A stretch of DNA of 64,000 nt from an uncultured Draconibacterium sp. (GTDB taxonomy: Bacteria; Bacteroidota; Bacteroidia; Bacteroidales; Prolixibacteraceae). Numbering within the stretch: position 1 is the first letter of the stretch; every line of letters begins with the position of its first letter. A program made the position numbers and the translations under genes. Below, piece after piece: positions 16,481-25,401 of the stretch. The stretch lies in NCBI RefSeq assembly GCF_963675065.1, contig NZ_OY775906.1:3264001-3328000 (forward strand). Reading direction: 5' to 3'. The notes under the pieces were generated by a model. It worked only from the letters and a program-made list of their open reading frames with translations. It was not told the DNA's origin and did not search any database.

Positions 16481-18964
16481 ATGGAAAATCAAAAATTTAA
16501 TTACGACAACAAAATAGTTAAGTTGTTTATTCTGGCTACACTGCTTTGGGGTGTTGTTGGCGTACTGGTAGGCATTCTTGCTGCGGCGCAGCTGGCCTTC
16601 CCTGTATTCAACTTTGGTCTCGAATTTACCACTTTCGGAAGGGTGAGACCGCTACATACCAATGCCATTATTTTTGCATTTGTGGGAAATGCCATTTTTG
16701 CAGGAGTGTATTACTCCATGCAGAAATTGCTTAAAGCCCGAATGTTTAGCGACACCTTAAGCAAAATCCACTTTTGGGGCTGGCAACTTATCATTGTTCT
16801 GGCAGCCGTTACGCTGCTGGCCGGATTTACCACCTCGAAAGAATATGCCGAACTGGAATGGCCAATTGATATTTTGATTACCATTATTTGGGTGGTTTTT
16901 GGTTGGAACATGATCGGGACAATTGTTGTTCGTCGTGTTCAGCATATTTATGCAGCCATTTGGTGGTACCTGGCTACTTTCCTTGGCGTGGCCATGTTGC
17001 ACGTGGTAAACTCTTTCGAGTTGCCAATATCGTTGTTTAAAAGTTATTCCATTTATGCAGGAGCACAAGACGCAGTAGTACAATGGTGGTACGGCCACAA
17101 CGCCGTGGCATTTTTCCTTACAACTCCGTTTTTGGGCTTAATGTATTATTATCTGCCCAAAGCGGCCAACCGTCCAATTTATTCGTACAAACTGTCGATC
17201 ATTCACTTTTGGTCGCTTATATTTTTATATATGTGGGCAGGGCCACACCATTTGTTGTATCAGGCGTTGCCTAACTGGGCACAGGCTTTGGGTACTACAT
17301 TCTCAATAATGCTTATAGCACCAAGTTGGGGAGGAATGATAAACGGTCTGCTCACCTTGCGTGGTGCCTGGGACCGTGTTCGCGATAGTGCCGCTCTCAA
17401 GTTCATGGTAGTTGCTGTAACGGCTTACGGTATGTCAACTTTCGAAGGCCCGATGATGTCGTTGAAATCAGTAAACCAAATTACCCACTTTACCGACTGG
17501 ACCATCGCTCACGTACACATTGGTGGTATGGGCTGGAACGGAGGTCTTGTATTTGGTATGCTGTACTGGTTGGTACCAAAACTGTTTAAAACAAAACTAT
17601 TCTCTGAGAAATTAGCCAATACACACTTTTGGTTATCAACACTGGCAATTTTAGTTTATGCCATCCCGCTTTACTGGGCAGCTGTTACTCAATGGTTGAT
17701 GTGGAGAAACTTCACCGACGAAGGTTTCCTTCAGTATCCGAACTTCCTTGAAACAGTAACACAGCTGATTCCGATGTACATCGCTCGTATTTTTGCCGGA
17801 ATTCTGTTCCTTGTTGGATTCCTTATTATGGTTTACAACCTGGTAAAAACAATGGCTGCCGGAAGTTTTGTTAACGATGAAGCTGCCGAAGCACCCGCTC
17901 TTGTATTGGCCGGAGCTCGCAACCCAATGAAAGAAACCGTACACCGATGGATGGAAAGAAGAGGTGTTCGTTTCTCTATCCTGGTATTTATTGCGCTGGC
18001 TATTGGTGGAGCTGTTGAGATTATTCCGATGATATTTATAAAATCGAACGTACCAACCATCGACTCGGTGAAACCATACACGCCACTTGAGCTGGAGGGT
18101 CGCGACCTGTATGTAAAAGAAGGGTGTTATGTGTGTCACTCGCAAATGGTTCGTCCGTTCCGTTGGGAAACCGATCGTTATGGCGAGTACTCAAAAATTG
18201 GCGAGTTCGTCTATGACTATCCGTTCCAATGGGGATCGAAACGTACCGGCCCCGATTTGGCACGCGCCGGAGTGGTTGGCGGACCAATGTACAAAAATGC
18301 GGCCTGGCACTACAACCACTTTATGGATCCGCAGAAAATGAACGAACAATCGATAATGCCGAATTATGCGTGGCTGGCGATTAAAAACACCGATCTTTCG
18401 CTAACACCGAAAAAGATCAGGGCCATGCAAACACTGGGCGTTCCTTACCCTGAAGGATACGACGAAAAAGCCGTTGACGATTACCTGACACAGGCCGAAG
18501 GAATTGTTGCCGACTTAAAAGCTTCGGGTATTGAAACCGATGCAAAAAAACAGATCGTTGCAATGATTGCCTACATGCACAAACTGGGAAAAGACATTTC
18601 TGAACAGCCGGAAGTTGCCCAAGTTGAATTGCATTCGGAATCGTTCACTGAAACCGTCGCTCAAAAAGAGGTTAAACTATTAACAAGTGATGAAGACTTA
18701 TCTGCCGGACAGAAAATATTTGAAACAACTTGTGTTGTGTGTCATGGAGCTGATGGAAAAGGAATTGCAACTTTCCCCAGCCTTGTTGATGATGAATGGC
18801 TGCACGGGAACTCTCCTGAAGAAGTTTTCCATTCAATTTCAGAAGGAAACGTAGCAAAAGGAATGGTGCCTTACAAAACACAGTATTCAGAAAAACAGAT
18901 TCTGCAGTTGACAAGCTACGTATTAACAACTCTACAAAACAAAGAAAATGAAGATCGTAAGTAA
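16481..18964 (+). CDS. ccoN: cbb3 oxidase subunits I and II fused (CcoN-CcoO) plus an extra heme c domain
   Basis: A protein of 827 residues in three parts. About 1-480 is CcoN, the catalytic heme b/b3-CuB subunit (VRPLHTNAIIFAFVGN, WWYGHNAVAFFLTTPFLG, AHVHIGGMGWNGG). About 510-690 is CcoO, with one anchor helix and the CYVCHSQMVRPFRWE heme motif. About 700-820 is a further cytochrome c domain (CVVCHGADGKG) closely resembling the heme domain of the downstream CcoP. CcoN-CcoO fusions are known in Bacteroidota. The third part probably replaces one of the two hemes normally on CcoP. The high-affinity oxidase works at low oxygen. Confidence 0.95.
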   Translation: MENQKFNYDNKIVKLFILATLLWGVVGVLVGILAAAQLAFPVFNFGLEFTTFGRVRPLHTNAIIFAFVGNAIFAGVYYSMQKLLKARMFSDTLSKIHFWGWQLIIVLAAVTLLAGFTTSKEYAELEWPIDILITIIWVVFGWNMIGTIVVRRVQHIYAAIWWYLATFLGVAMLHVVNSFELPISLFKSYSIYAGAQDAVVQWWYGHNAVAFFLTTPFLGLMYYYLPKAANRPIYSYKLSIIHFWSLIFLYMWAGPHHLLYQALPNWAQALGTTFSIMLIAPSWGGMINGLLTLRGAWDRVRDSAALKFMVVAVTAYGMSTFEGPMMSLKSVNQITHFTDWTIAHVHIGGMGWNGGLVFGMLYWLVPKLFKTKLFSEKLANTHFWLSTLAILVYAIPLYWAAVTQWLMWRNFTDEGFLQYPNFLETVTQLIPMYIARIFAGILFLVGFLIMVYNLVKTMAAGSFVNDEAAEAPALVLAGARNPMKETVHRWMERRGVRFSILVFIALAIGGAVEIIPMIFIKSNVPTIDSVKPYTPLELEGRDLYVKEGCYVCHSQMVRPFRWETDRYGEYSKIGEFVYDYPFQWGSKRTGPDLARAGVVGGPMYKNAAWHYNHFMDPQKMNEQSIMPNYAWLAIKNTDLSLTPKKIRAMQTLGVPYPEGYDEKAVDDYLTQAEGIVADLKASGIETDAKKQIVAMIAYMHKLGKDISEQPEVAQVELHSESFTETVAQKEVKLLTSDEDLSAGQKIFETTCVVCHGADGKGIATFPSLVDDEWLHGNSPEEVFHSISEGNVAKGMVPYKTQYSEKQILQLTSYVLTTLQNKENEDRK

Positions 18965-19136
18965 CCTATTAACAGATATCGAAGGAATCCAGATTTTTTA
19001 CATTATCGGATTACTCATTTTTGTGCTTCTTTTTATCGTGATCTTTATTCGCACCATGCGCATTCCAAACCAGGAAATGGAAGATATAAAGAATTCAATT
19101 CTATTGGATGGTGATTCTAACGATATGAATACTTAA
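18948..19136 (+). CDS. ccoQ: CcoQ-like small cbb3 subunit
   Basis: A 62-residue protein with one membrane helix (about 13-36, IFYIIGLLIFVLLFIVIFI) followed by RTMRIPNQEMEDIKNSIL, typical of FixQ/CcoQ-type subunits. It overlaps the 3' end of ccoNO by 17 bp in another frame, so translation is probably coupled. CcoQ stabilises the cbb3 complex. The assignment rests on size, topology and position. Confidence 0.85.
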   Translation: MKIVSNLLTDIEGIQIFYIIGLLIFVLLFIVIFIRTMRIPNQEMEDIKNSILLDGDSNDMNT

Positions 19137-19147
19137 TAAATACAGTT

Positions 19148-19720
19148 ATGTCAGATAAAAACAAACAAATACTGGAGCACGACGAGCACCTGATGGACCA
19201 CGATTATGATGGTATTAAGGAGTTGGATAATCCGCCGCCACGATGGATTATGATGTTATTTTATATCACCATTGGCTGGTCGATTATCTATGGAGCTTAT
19301 TATTTCTGGTTAAAAGAAGGCAACCTGCAGGATGAAGAATATGCCAAGAAATCGATGCAACACGATGAAAAATATCAAATTGCTTCACTTTCGGCAGAAG
19401 ATCTTGTTGCTTTTACCGATGAAGAATCGATTGCTGAGGGGAAACAAATTTATACCGATTTGGCATGTATGGCTTGCCACGGCATGAACGGTGAGGGAAA
19501 TGCAATTGGCCCGAATTTAACTGATGATTACACGCTGCATGGTTGCGATTTTGAAAGTGTGTTTCATACCATTAAAGAAGGTGTTCCGGCAAAAGGAATG
19601 ACCGCTTATAAAACGCAGATGAGCGATGAGAAAATTCAAAAAGTTGCCAGTTACGTATTGACATTGAGAGGTACTAATCCTGCCAATGCCAAAGATCCGC
19701 AAGGAGAAAAGTGTGAGTAA
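19148..19720 (+). CDS. ccoP: cbb3 oxidase subunit III (CcoP), monoheme form
   Basis: The N-terminal FixP_N segment (YDGIKELDNPPPRWIMMLFY) and one helix (about 33-55) anchor a periplasmic cytochrome c domain with CMACH (C107, C110, H111). Classical CcoP is about 300 residues with two hemes. This one has 190 residues and one heme. The missing domain appears to be on the C-terminus of the ccoNO product, whose sequence is similar (VxAKGMxxYKTQ shared). A terminator-like hairpin follows. Confidence 0.92.
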   Translation: MSDKNKQILEHDEHLMDHDYDGIKELDNPPPRWIMMLFYITIGWSIIYGAYYFWLKEGNLQDEEYAKKSMQHDEKYQIASLSAEDLVAFTDEESIAEGKQIYTDLACMACHGMNGEGNAIGPNLTDDYTLHGCDFESVFHTIKEGVPAKGMTAYKTQMSDEKIQKVASYVLTLRGTNPANAKDPQGEKCE

Positions 19721-19743
19721 AATATAAATACCTTTAAAAGAGT

Positions 19744-19770
19744 TGGGAAACATTGTTTCCCATCTTTTTT
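19744..19770 (+). terminator. Hairpin terminator or attenuator between ccoP and ccoG
   Basis: TGGGAAACA and TGTTTCCCA form a perfect inverted repeat followed by TCTTTTTT. It separates the structural genes (ccoNOQP) from the assembly genes (ccoGHI) and may lower expression of the latter. Confidence 0.8.
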
Positions 19771-19787
19771 ACCTGCAAATTGAACAT

Positions 19788-21149
19788 ATGGCAAATCAAA
19801 AACTCGACTTCAGAGACTATCCCATTAACTGGAACGAGCGGGGAGGACGAAAATGGATTTATGCCAAAAAGCCCTCGGGTAAATGGTTTAACCGGCGAAC
19901 TATTGTCAGTTACTTGCTATTGTTGTTTTGGGTTGGTGTACCATTTATTCGGGTGGATGGCAATCCACTGATTTTACTCGATATTGCCCACCGGAAATTT
20001 ATCATTTTCGGAGCTATATTTTGGGCACAGGATACTTTTATTCTGGCACTTTTAATGCTTTCGTTTGTTCTTTTCGTGGTATTGTTTACGGTAACCTTTG
20101 GCCGGCTGTGGTGTGGATGGACTTGTCCGCAAACCATATTTCTGGAAATGGTATTTCGCAAAATTGAATACTTAATTGAAGGCGATTACCGCGAGCGTCA
20201 TAAACTAGATAACAGTCCGTGGACCACAAAAAAAATCTTTAAGAAAACACTGAAACACGGAATTTTCATGCTCATTTCAATTGCTATGACCAACGTTTTT
20301 CTGATGTGGTTTATTGGCAGCGAGCGTTGGATCGAGATGATTCAGGAACCCATTAGCCAAAACATTTCCGGCTTTTTGGTGATGTTGCTTGTTTCTGCAT
20401 TTTTTTATTGGGTATATTCGTTTTTCCGCGAACAAATCTGCACAATGGTTTGCCCTTACGGACGTATGCAGGGCGTTTTGCTCGATTCGAAATCGATAGC
20501 AGTTACTTATGATTATGTACGTGGCGAACCTCGCGGCGGACACGGCGATGGAGATTGCACCGATTGTAAACAGTGTATTTCGGTGTGCCCAACCGGAATT
20601 GATATCCGCAACGGTTCTCAGCTTGAATGTATTAACTGCACCGCGTGTATCGACCAGTGTAACAAAATTATGCATGTTACCGGCAAGCCTCCTGGTTTAA
20701 TCCGCTATGCTTCTGAAGCCCAAATTAAGGGCCAGCAAAATTCAATATGGAATACACGTAATCGAGCCTATTCGTTTGTACTGTTGCTTATCTTCTCGTT
20801 CTTTGTTTACACCTTGTTTACCAGACCTATTTTGGAAACAACTATATTACGTTCGCCGGGCTTGCTTTACCAGGAACAGGATTCAACCTTGTCGAACGTT
20901 TACAATATTAAAATAGTAAATAAAACACACGACGAACTTCCGCTTGAATTGCGTGTTATCTCTCATGATGGCAAAATTCAAATGGCCGGAAATACAATAA
21001 TTTTGAAGGATCAGGATATGTACGAATCGACATTTATTCTTTTCTTGTCAAAAAGCGAAGTTACGAGTGACAAAACGGAAGTTGAATTTGGTGTTTTCAG
21101 CAATAATGAATTAATTGAAACCTATAAAGCCAGTTTTGTTGGGCCATGA
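19788..21149 (+). CDS. ccoG: cbb3 assembly Fe-S protein CcoG (FixG/RdxA)
   Basis: A membrane ferredoxin-like protein with about five helices. CGWTCPQTIFLEMVFR and EQICTMVCPYGRMQG flank the helices, and two 4Fe-4S motifs follow (CTDCKQCISVCPTG and CINCTACIDQCN). A C-terminal immunoglobulin-like IG_FixG domain (about 370-453) ends the protein. CcoG acts in copper handling for cbb3 biogenesis. The start at 19788 (MANQKLDFRDYP) is chosen because an earlier TTG at 19743 lies in the terminator hairpin. Confidence 0.93.
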   Translation: MANQKLDFRDYPINWNERGGRKWIYAKKPSGKWFNRRTIVSYLLLLFWVGVPFIRVDGNPLILLDIAHRKFIIFGAIFWAQDTFILALLMLSFVLFVVLFTVTFGRLWCGWTCPQTIFLEMVFRKIEYLIEGDYRERHKLDNSPWTTKKIFKKTLKHGIFMLISIAMTNVFLMWFIGSERWIEMIQEPISQNISGFLVMLLVSAFFYWVYSFFREQICTMVCPYGRMQGVLLDSKSIAVTYDYVRGEPRGGHGDGDCTDCKQCISVCPTGIDIRNGSQLECINCTACIDQCNKIMHVTGKPPGLIRYASEAQIKGQQNSIWNTRNRAYSFVLLLIFSFFVYTLFTRPILETTILRSPGLLYQEQDSTLSNVYNIKIVNKTHDELPLELRVISHDGKIQMAGNTIILKDQDMYESTFILFLSKSEVTSDKTEVEFGVFSNNELIETYKASFVGP

Positions 21150-21203
21150 GAAAGCTGACAGTTAACAGTCTCAGTTTTCAATAAAGTGATAAATTAAAGA
21201 CCT

Positions 21204-21294
21204 TGCCATTTCGACGAAGAATGAGGAGAGATCTGTATCATAAGAGCTAATTGGCGACAGATTGCTCTCCGTCATTTGATGGATCGAAATGACA
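21204..21294. repeat. REP-like imperfect palindrome
   Basis: The outer arms TGCCATTTCGA and TCGAAATGACA (one mismatch) and inner arms GAGAGATCTGT and ACAGATTGCTCTC fold this stretch of about 91 bp into a long hairpin. Palindromes starting with CATTTCGA and ending TCGAAATG are common dispersed intergenic elements in Bacteroidota. It sits between ccoG and ccoH and contains a false upstream start for ccoH. Confidence 0.6.
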
Positions 21295-21329
21295 TAAAAA
21301 GAAACAGAAATAATAAACAGGAGAAACAA

Positions 21330-21770
21330 ATGAAGTTTAATTGGGGAACAGGGATATTTCTTTTTCTGGCGTTGTTTTTAGCCGGATCGGCTGTTTTTAT
21401 TGTATTTGCAGTGCGCCAGCCGGTAAACCTGGTGCATAAAGATTATTACGAAAAAGGTGTTGATTATACCGAACAGATGAATGTAAATGCCCGGTCGAAA
21501 CCATTTGCCCGGTCGTTTGATGTGAACCTGAACAACGAGTCATTGGTAATCAATATTGAAAATAAACTGGCAACAAAAATCGATTCCGGCAATATGCAAT
21601 TATATCGCCCGTCGGATTATACAAAAGACATAAGGCACGAAATTTTGGCGGGAAACAGATCGATCCAATTCCCAAAAACCGAGTTGATAGCCGGCCGTTA
21701 CATTTTAAAACTTACGTGGTATACCAACGGTTTACGTTATGAAGTTGATCGCCCGTTAAATATTCAGTAA
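21330..21770 (+). CDS. ccoH: CcoH/FixH family cbb3 assembly protein
   Basis: A 146-residue protein with one N-terminal membrane helix (about 7-28) and a periplasmic domain with the family's YYEKGVDYTEQMN segment. The ATG at 21330 (MKFNWGTG) follows an AGGAGA ribosome-binding site. The earlier in-frame ATG at 21276 lies in the palindromic repeat. CcoH is required for stable cbb3 assembly. Confidence 0.88.
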   Translation: MKFNWGTGIFLFLALFLAGSAVFIVFAVRQPVNLVHKDYYEKGVDYTEQMNVNARSKPFARSFDVNLNNESLVINIENKLATKIDSGNMQLYRPSDYTKDIRHEILAGNRSIQFPKTELIAGRYILKLTWYTNGLRYEVDRPLNIQ

Positions 21771-21820
21771 ATTCATTACCTTTAAATAAATTATAACCTT
21801 TTGTTCAAATAATCCGCGCC

Positions 21821-22582
21821 ATGACAATTTTTATTTCAGCACTTATTTTAGGATTGATGGGCAGTTTCCACTGTGCCGGTATGTGTGGACCAATTGCCAT
21901 TGCTTTGCCACTTCACGGAAACACCGTTCCGCAAAAAATATTTGGAGGCACCCTGTATAACCTGGGGCGTACCTTAACCTACGGAGTTATGGGAGCTATT
22001 TTCGGGCTTCTCGGGCAGGGACTTCAGCTCATCGGATTTCAGCAAAAAGTATCGGTGATAATGGGCGCTCTGATGATCATCTCAGTGCTATTCCCAACAT
22101 TATTTAAAAACCAGTATAAAATGGATAAAAGCTGGCTTTCTGCTGTGGGGAAACTGAAAAAGAAAATTGGTGAAATGTTCTCCATCCGTTCGTTTCAAAG
22201 TTTGTTTTTTATTGGCATGCTAAACGGTCTGCTTCCTTGTGGATTGGTTTATATGGCTATTGCCGGAGCGATTGGTACCGGCGGAATTGCCGAAGGATCG
22301 CTGTACATGATTCTTTTTGGACTGGGAACAATCCCCATGTTACTAGCCATATCTCTGGCAGGAAATGTAATGAGTTTAGCGGTACGAAAGAAGATCAACA
22401 AGCTAATTCCGGTACTGGTTGTTGTTGTCGGAATTTTGTTTGTATTGCGTGGATTAAGTTTGGGCATCCCCTATTTAAGTCCGCCAAAACAAAAAATTGA
22501 GCAGAAATTTGAAAAAAGTCTGGAAACTGAAAGTGCCGCAATGCATACCGAGACAAAAGGAGATTGTTGTAAAGTAGATTAG
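21821..22582 (+). CDS. SafE/UreH_2-type membrane protein of the cbb3 cluster
   Basis: A protein of 253 residues with about six helices. The N-terminus GLMGSFHCAGMCGPIAIALPL and the later NGLLPCGLVYMAIAGA are hallmarks of the UreH_2/DsbD-like family often labelled sulfite exporter TauE/SafE. Homologues regularly sit between ccoH and ccoI and are thought to take part in copper or heme delivery to cbb3; sulfite export is unlikely here. The C-terminal tail carries a Cys pair (GDCCKVD) that could bind metal. It ends 20 bp before ccoI. Confidence 0.85.
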   Translation: MTIFISALILGLMGSFHCAGMCGPIAIALPLHGNTVPQKIFGGTLYNLGRTLTYGVMGAIFGLLGQGLQLIGFQQKVSVIMGALMIISVLFPTLFKNQYKMDKSWLSAVGKLKKKIGEMFSIRSFQSLFFIGMLNGLLPCGLVYMAIAGAIGTGGIAEGSLYMILFGLGTIPMLLAISLAGNVMSLAVRKKINKLIPVLVVVVGILFVLRGLSLGIPYLSPPKQKIEQKFEKSLETESAAMHTETKGDCCKVD

Positions 22583-22602
22583 CAGAAAACTGACCTTGTG
22601 AA

Positions 22603-25011
22603 ATGGGGAAAAAGGAGGAGAATAACTGTGAACATTGTGGCGCCGATTGCGGGAGTACTCCTGTGGTGTGGAACGAGCTGAATTTTTGTTGTAACGGTTG
22701 TAAAACGGTTTATCAGCTGCTGAACGAAAACAAACTTTACAACTACTACAACCTGGAAGAAACACCGGGAATAAAGGTGGAGACCACCACCGAATTTGGT
22801 AATAAATATGCTTTCCTCGACAACGAAGAGGTAAAGGAAAAGCTGATCTCGTTTTCCGAAGGCAGCATTTCGAAAGTAAAATTTTATGTACCGGTTATCC
22901 ACTGCGCTTCGTGCATTTGGTTGCTCGAGCACCTGTATAAACTACATAACGGCATTCGCCATTCCTTTGTTAATTTTACCCGCAAAGAGGTTGACATCAC
23001 TTTCGATGAAAAGGAGATTTCGCTGCGAGAACTTGTCGAACTGCTGGCATCCATTCATTATATTCCAGATTTGTCGCAAAGTTTAAGCGACAAGAAAGAA
23101 GACAAATCCTACAAAAAACTTTTGTATAAAATTGGCGTAGCGGGCTTCGTTTTTATCAACGTAATGACCTATAGTTTACCTGCTTATTTTAACGGTGAAC
23201 CGCTGAGCGACAAATTACAATCGCTATTTAGTATTCTTAGCTATATCCTGGTCATTCCTGTAGTATTTTACAGCGGCAACGACTATTATATTTCGGCTAT
23301 TAAAAACCTGCTGAAGAAGAACATAAGCATTGATCTGCCCATTGCACTTGGAATTGTTGTGCTCTTCCTGGTAACCAGTTACGAAGTAATTTTTACCGGC
23401 GGTCCGGGTTACAGCGACAGTTTATCGGGCCTCATCTTTTTTCTGTTGGTAGGCAAATGGTATCAAAGCAAAACCTACGAGGCACTTTCGTTCGACCGGA
23501 ATTACAAATCGTATTTTCCTATTGCCGTTACCAAAATCAATAAACAAATTGAAGAGAGCATTCTCATTGAAAAGATTGAAGTGGACGATGAACTGATCAT
23601 TCGCAACAAAGAGCTTGTTCCTGCCGATGCGGAACTGGTTGAAGGTGACGGAAGAATCGATTACAGTTTTGTTACCGGCGAGTCGACACCGATTGTTAAA
23701 AAGCCCGGCGATTTTATTTATGCCGGCGGACGACAAATGGGTGGAATCATTCGCATAAAAGTAAAAAAGGAGGTCAACCAAAGTCACCTTACCAAACTTT
23801 GGAACCAGGATAAATCTTACGAAAAACCAAGCGATTCGTTAAAAACACTATCCGACCGGATAAGCCAATACTTTACACTGATTGTAATTGCCATCGCCAT
23901 TTTTGGCTTTACTTTTTGGGCGCTTCGGGGAGAATATCATACGGCAATTTTTGTTTTCACGGCAGTACTAATTGTTGCTTGTCCGTGTGCGTTGGCGCTT
24001 TCCATTCCGTTTACCTTTGGCAATACCATGCGTATTTTTGGCAAGCGTGGGCTTTACATTAAAAACACCGATGTAATTGAAAAGCTTTCACACATCAACA
24101 GCATTGTTTTTGATAAAACGGGGACATTAACGCAGCCCAACCAAAACAAAGTGGTGTATTCGGGAACCGAACTTTCGGCATCAGAAAAAGAAGCAATTTT
24201 TTCGCTTACGCGTCAATCGACTCATCCCCTGAGTACAGCACTTTCGCAATCGTTCAACGGATCAGCATACCACAACCCTGAGCACTTTGTTGAAGTGGCC
24301 GGACGTGGAATTTTTGGGAAAGTAAATAACCTGAGTCTGCGAATTGGATCGGAAGAATATGTTACGAATACACCTTCCCCGAAAAAGAAAAAAACATCGG
24401 TGGTTTATGTGGCTGTCGAAGATAAACTGAAAGGACATTTTACCATTAGCAACCAGTACCGTTCAGGTTTTAAAAACGTATTAAGCGCGTTGAAACAAGG
24501 TTTTAATCTATTTCTTATTTCAGGCGATAATGATGCCGAAGCTGAAAACCTCTCGTCATTTTTTGATCGTGAGCACATGCTTTTCAATCAGAAACCCGGA
24601 GATAAAGCAGCTTTTATAAAATCTCAACAAAACAAAGGAAATACCGTGCTTATGACCGGCGATGGATTGAATGATGCAGGTGCACTAATGCAAAGCGATG
24701 TGGCCTTAACCATTGCAGATAAAGTTTACCATTTCTCGCCTGCCAGCGATGCCGTTTTGGAAGCAGAACAATTCAACCAGCTGGCAAATTTTATCCGTTT
24801 CACAAAAACATCACTGAACATTGTAAAACTTAGCTTCCTTATTTCCTTCTGTTACAATATCGTTGGAATTGCTTTTGCCCTGACCGGAAATCTCTCGCCG
24901 GTGGTAGCTGCTATTCTCATGCCAATTTCATCGGTGTCGGTAGTTGCATTTGCCACCTTTGCAACACGATTGGCGGGCAGTATTAAATTGCGAAAAACAG
25001 CAAACACCTAA
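22603..25011 (+). CDS. ccoI: Copper-translocating P1B-type ATPase CcoI
   Basis: A protein of 802 residues. The N-terminus has a Cys-rich metal-binding domain (CEHCGADCG, FCCNGCKTVYQLL), then an HMA domain with HCASC (C101, C104). Eight helices are expected. The actuator motif is TGESTPI, the transport-site motif CPCALALS (about 460), the phosphorylation loop DKTGTLT (about 504) and the hinge TGDGLNDAGAL. The FixI/CcoI subgroup exports copper for incorporation into cbb3. It is the last gene of the assembly cluster. Confidence 0.94.
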   Translation: MGKKEENNCEHCGADCGSTPVVWNELNFCCNGCKTVYQLLNENKLYNYYNLEETPGIKVETTTEFGNKYAFLDNEEVKEKLISFSEGSISKVKFYVPVIHCASCIWLLEHLYKLHNGIRHSFVNFTRKEVDITFDEKEISLRELVELLASIHYIPDLSQSLSDKKEDKSYKKLLYKIGVAGFVFINVMTYSLPAYFNGEPLSDKLQSLFSILSYILVIPVVFYSGNDYYISAIKNLLKKNISIDLPIALGIVVLFLVTSYEVIFTGGPGYSDSLSGLIFFLLVGKWYQSKTYEALSFDRNYKSYFPIAVTKINKQIEESILIEKIEVDDELIIRNKELVPADAELVEGDGRIDYSFVTGESTPIVKKPGDFIYAGGRQMGGIIRIKVKKEVNQSHLTKLWNQDKSYEKPSDSLKTLSDRISQYFTLIVIAIAIFGFTFWALRGEYHTAIFVFTAVLIVACPCALALSIPFTFGNTMRIFGKRGLYIKNTDVIEKLSHINSIVFDKTGTLTQPNQNKVVYSGTELSASEKEAIFSLTRQSTHPLSTALSQSFNGSAYHNPEHFVEVAGRGIFGKVNNLSLRIGSEEYVTNTPSPKKKKTSVVYVAVEDKLKGHFTISNQYRSGFKNVLSALKQGFNLFLISGDNDAEAENLSSFFDREHMLFNQKPGDKAAFIKSQQNKGNTVLMTGDGLNDAGALMQSDVALTIADKVYHFSPASDAVLEAEQFNQLANFIRFTKTSLNIVKLSFLISFCYNIVGIAFALTGNLSPVVAAILMPISSVSVVAFATFATRLAGSIKLRKTANT

Positions 25012-25167
25012 ATTTCAACCCATTTCCTTCTTTTCAAACACATATAACTACATAATTACATAGGTACGTAATTTAGAATGATTTTATGAACATTTGTTTC
25101 ATACAATTTGTTTTAAAATGCGAAATTTGTTGAGTATTAATCCAAATAAAAAAAGGAAAAGCAATTT

Positions 25168-25395
25168 GTGAAGAACAAGAAAAACATATTCATCAGGATT
25201 TTGCAATTCTATATCAGTGGATTTAAAAACCTGAACAACTGGGGCAAACAGGTTTGGATTATTATTCTCGTAAAGCTATTCATCATGTTTGTAATTCTGC
25301 GAATATTCTTTTTTCCCGATTTTCTGAAAACAAATTTTGAGACTGATGAGGCCAGAAGTGAGCACGTACTCGAGATTTTAACTAATACAAAATAA
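25168..25395 (+). CDS. DUF4492 small membrane protein
   Basis: A 75-residue protein with one central hydrophobic helix (about 29-50), basic before and acidic after. It matches DUF4492 proteins that precede cydAB in Bacteroidota. A GTG at 25168 is the only suitable start, with AAGG upstream. It ends 6 bp before cydA, so the two are surely co-transcribed. Its function is unknown; a role in bd-oxidase assembly or stability is inferred from conserved linkage. Confidence 0.82.
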   Translation: MKNKKNIFIRILQFYISGFKNLNNWGKQVWIIILVKLFIMFVILRIFFFPDFLKTNFETDEARSEHVLEILTNTK

Positions 25396-25401
25396 AAACC
25401 T

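Noticed and set aside
21821..22582. Annotation as a sulfite exporter linked to the sulfur operons
   Set aside because: The family name TauE/SafE is misleading; position between ccoH and ccoI points to cbb3 maturation.
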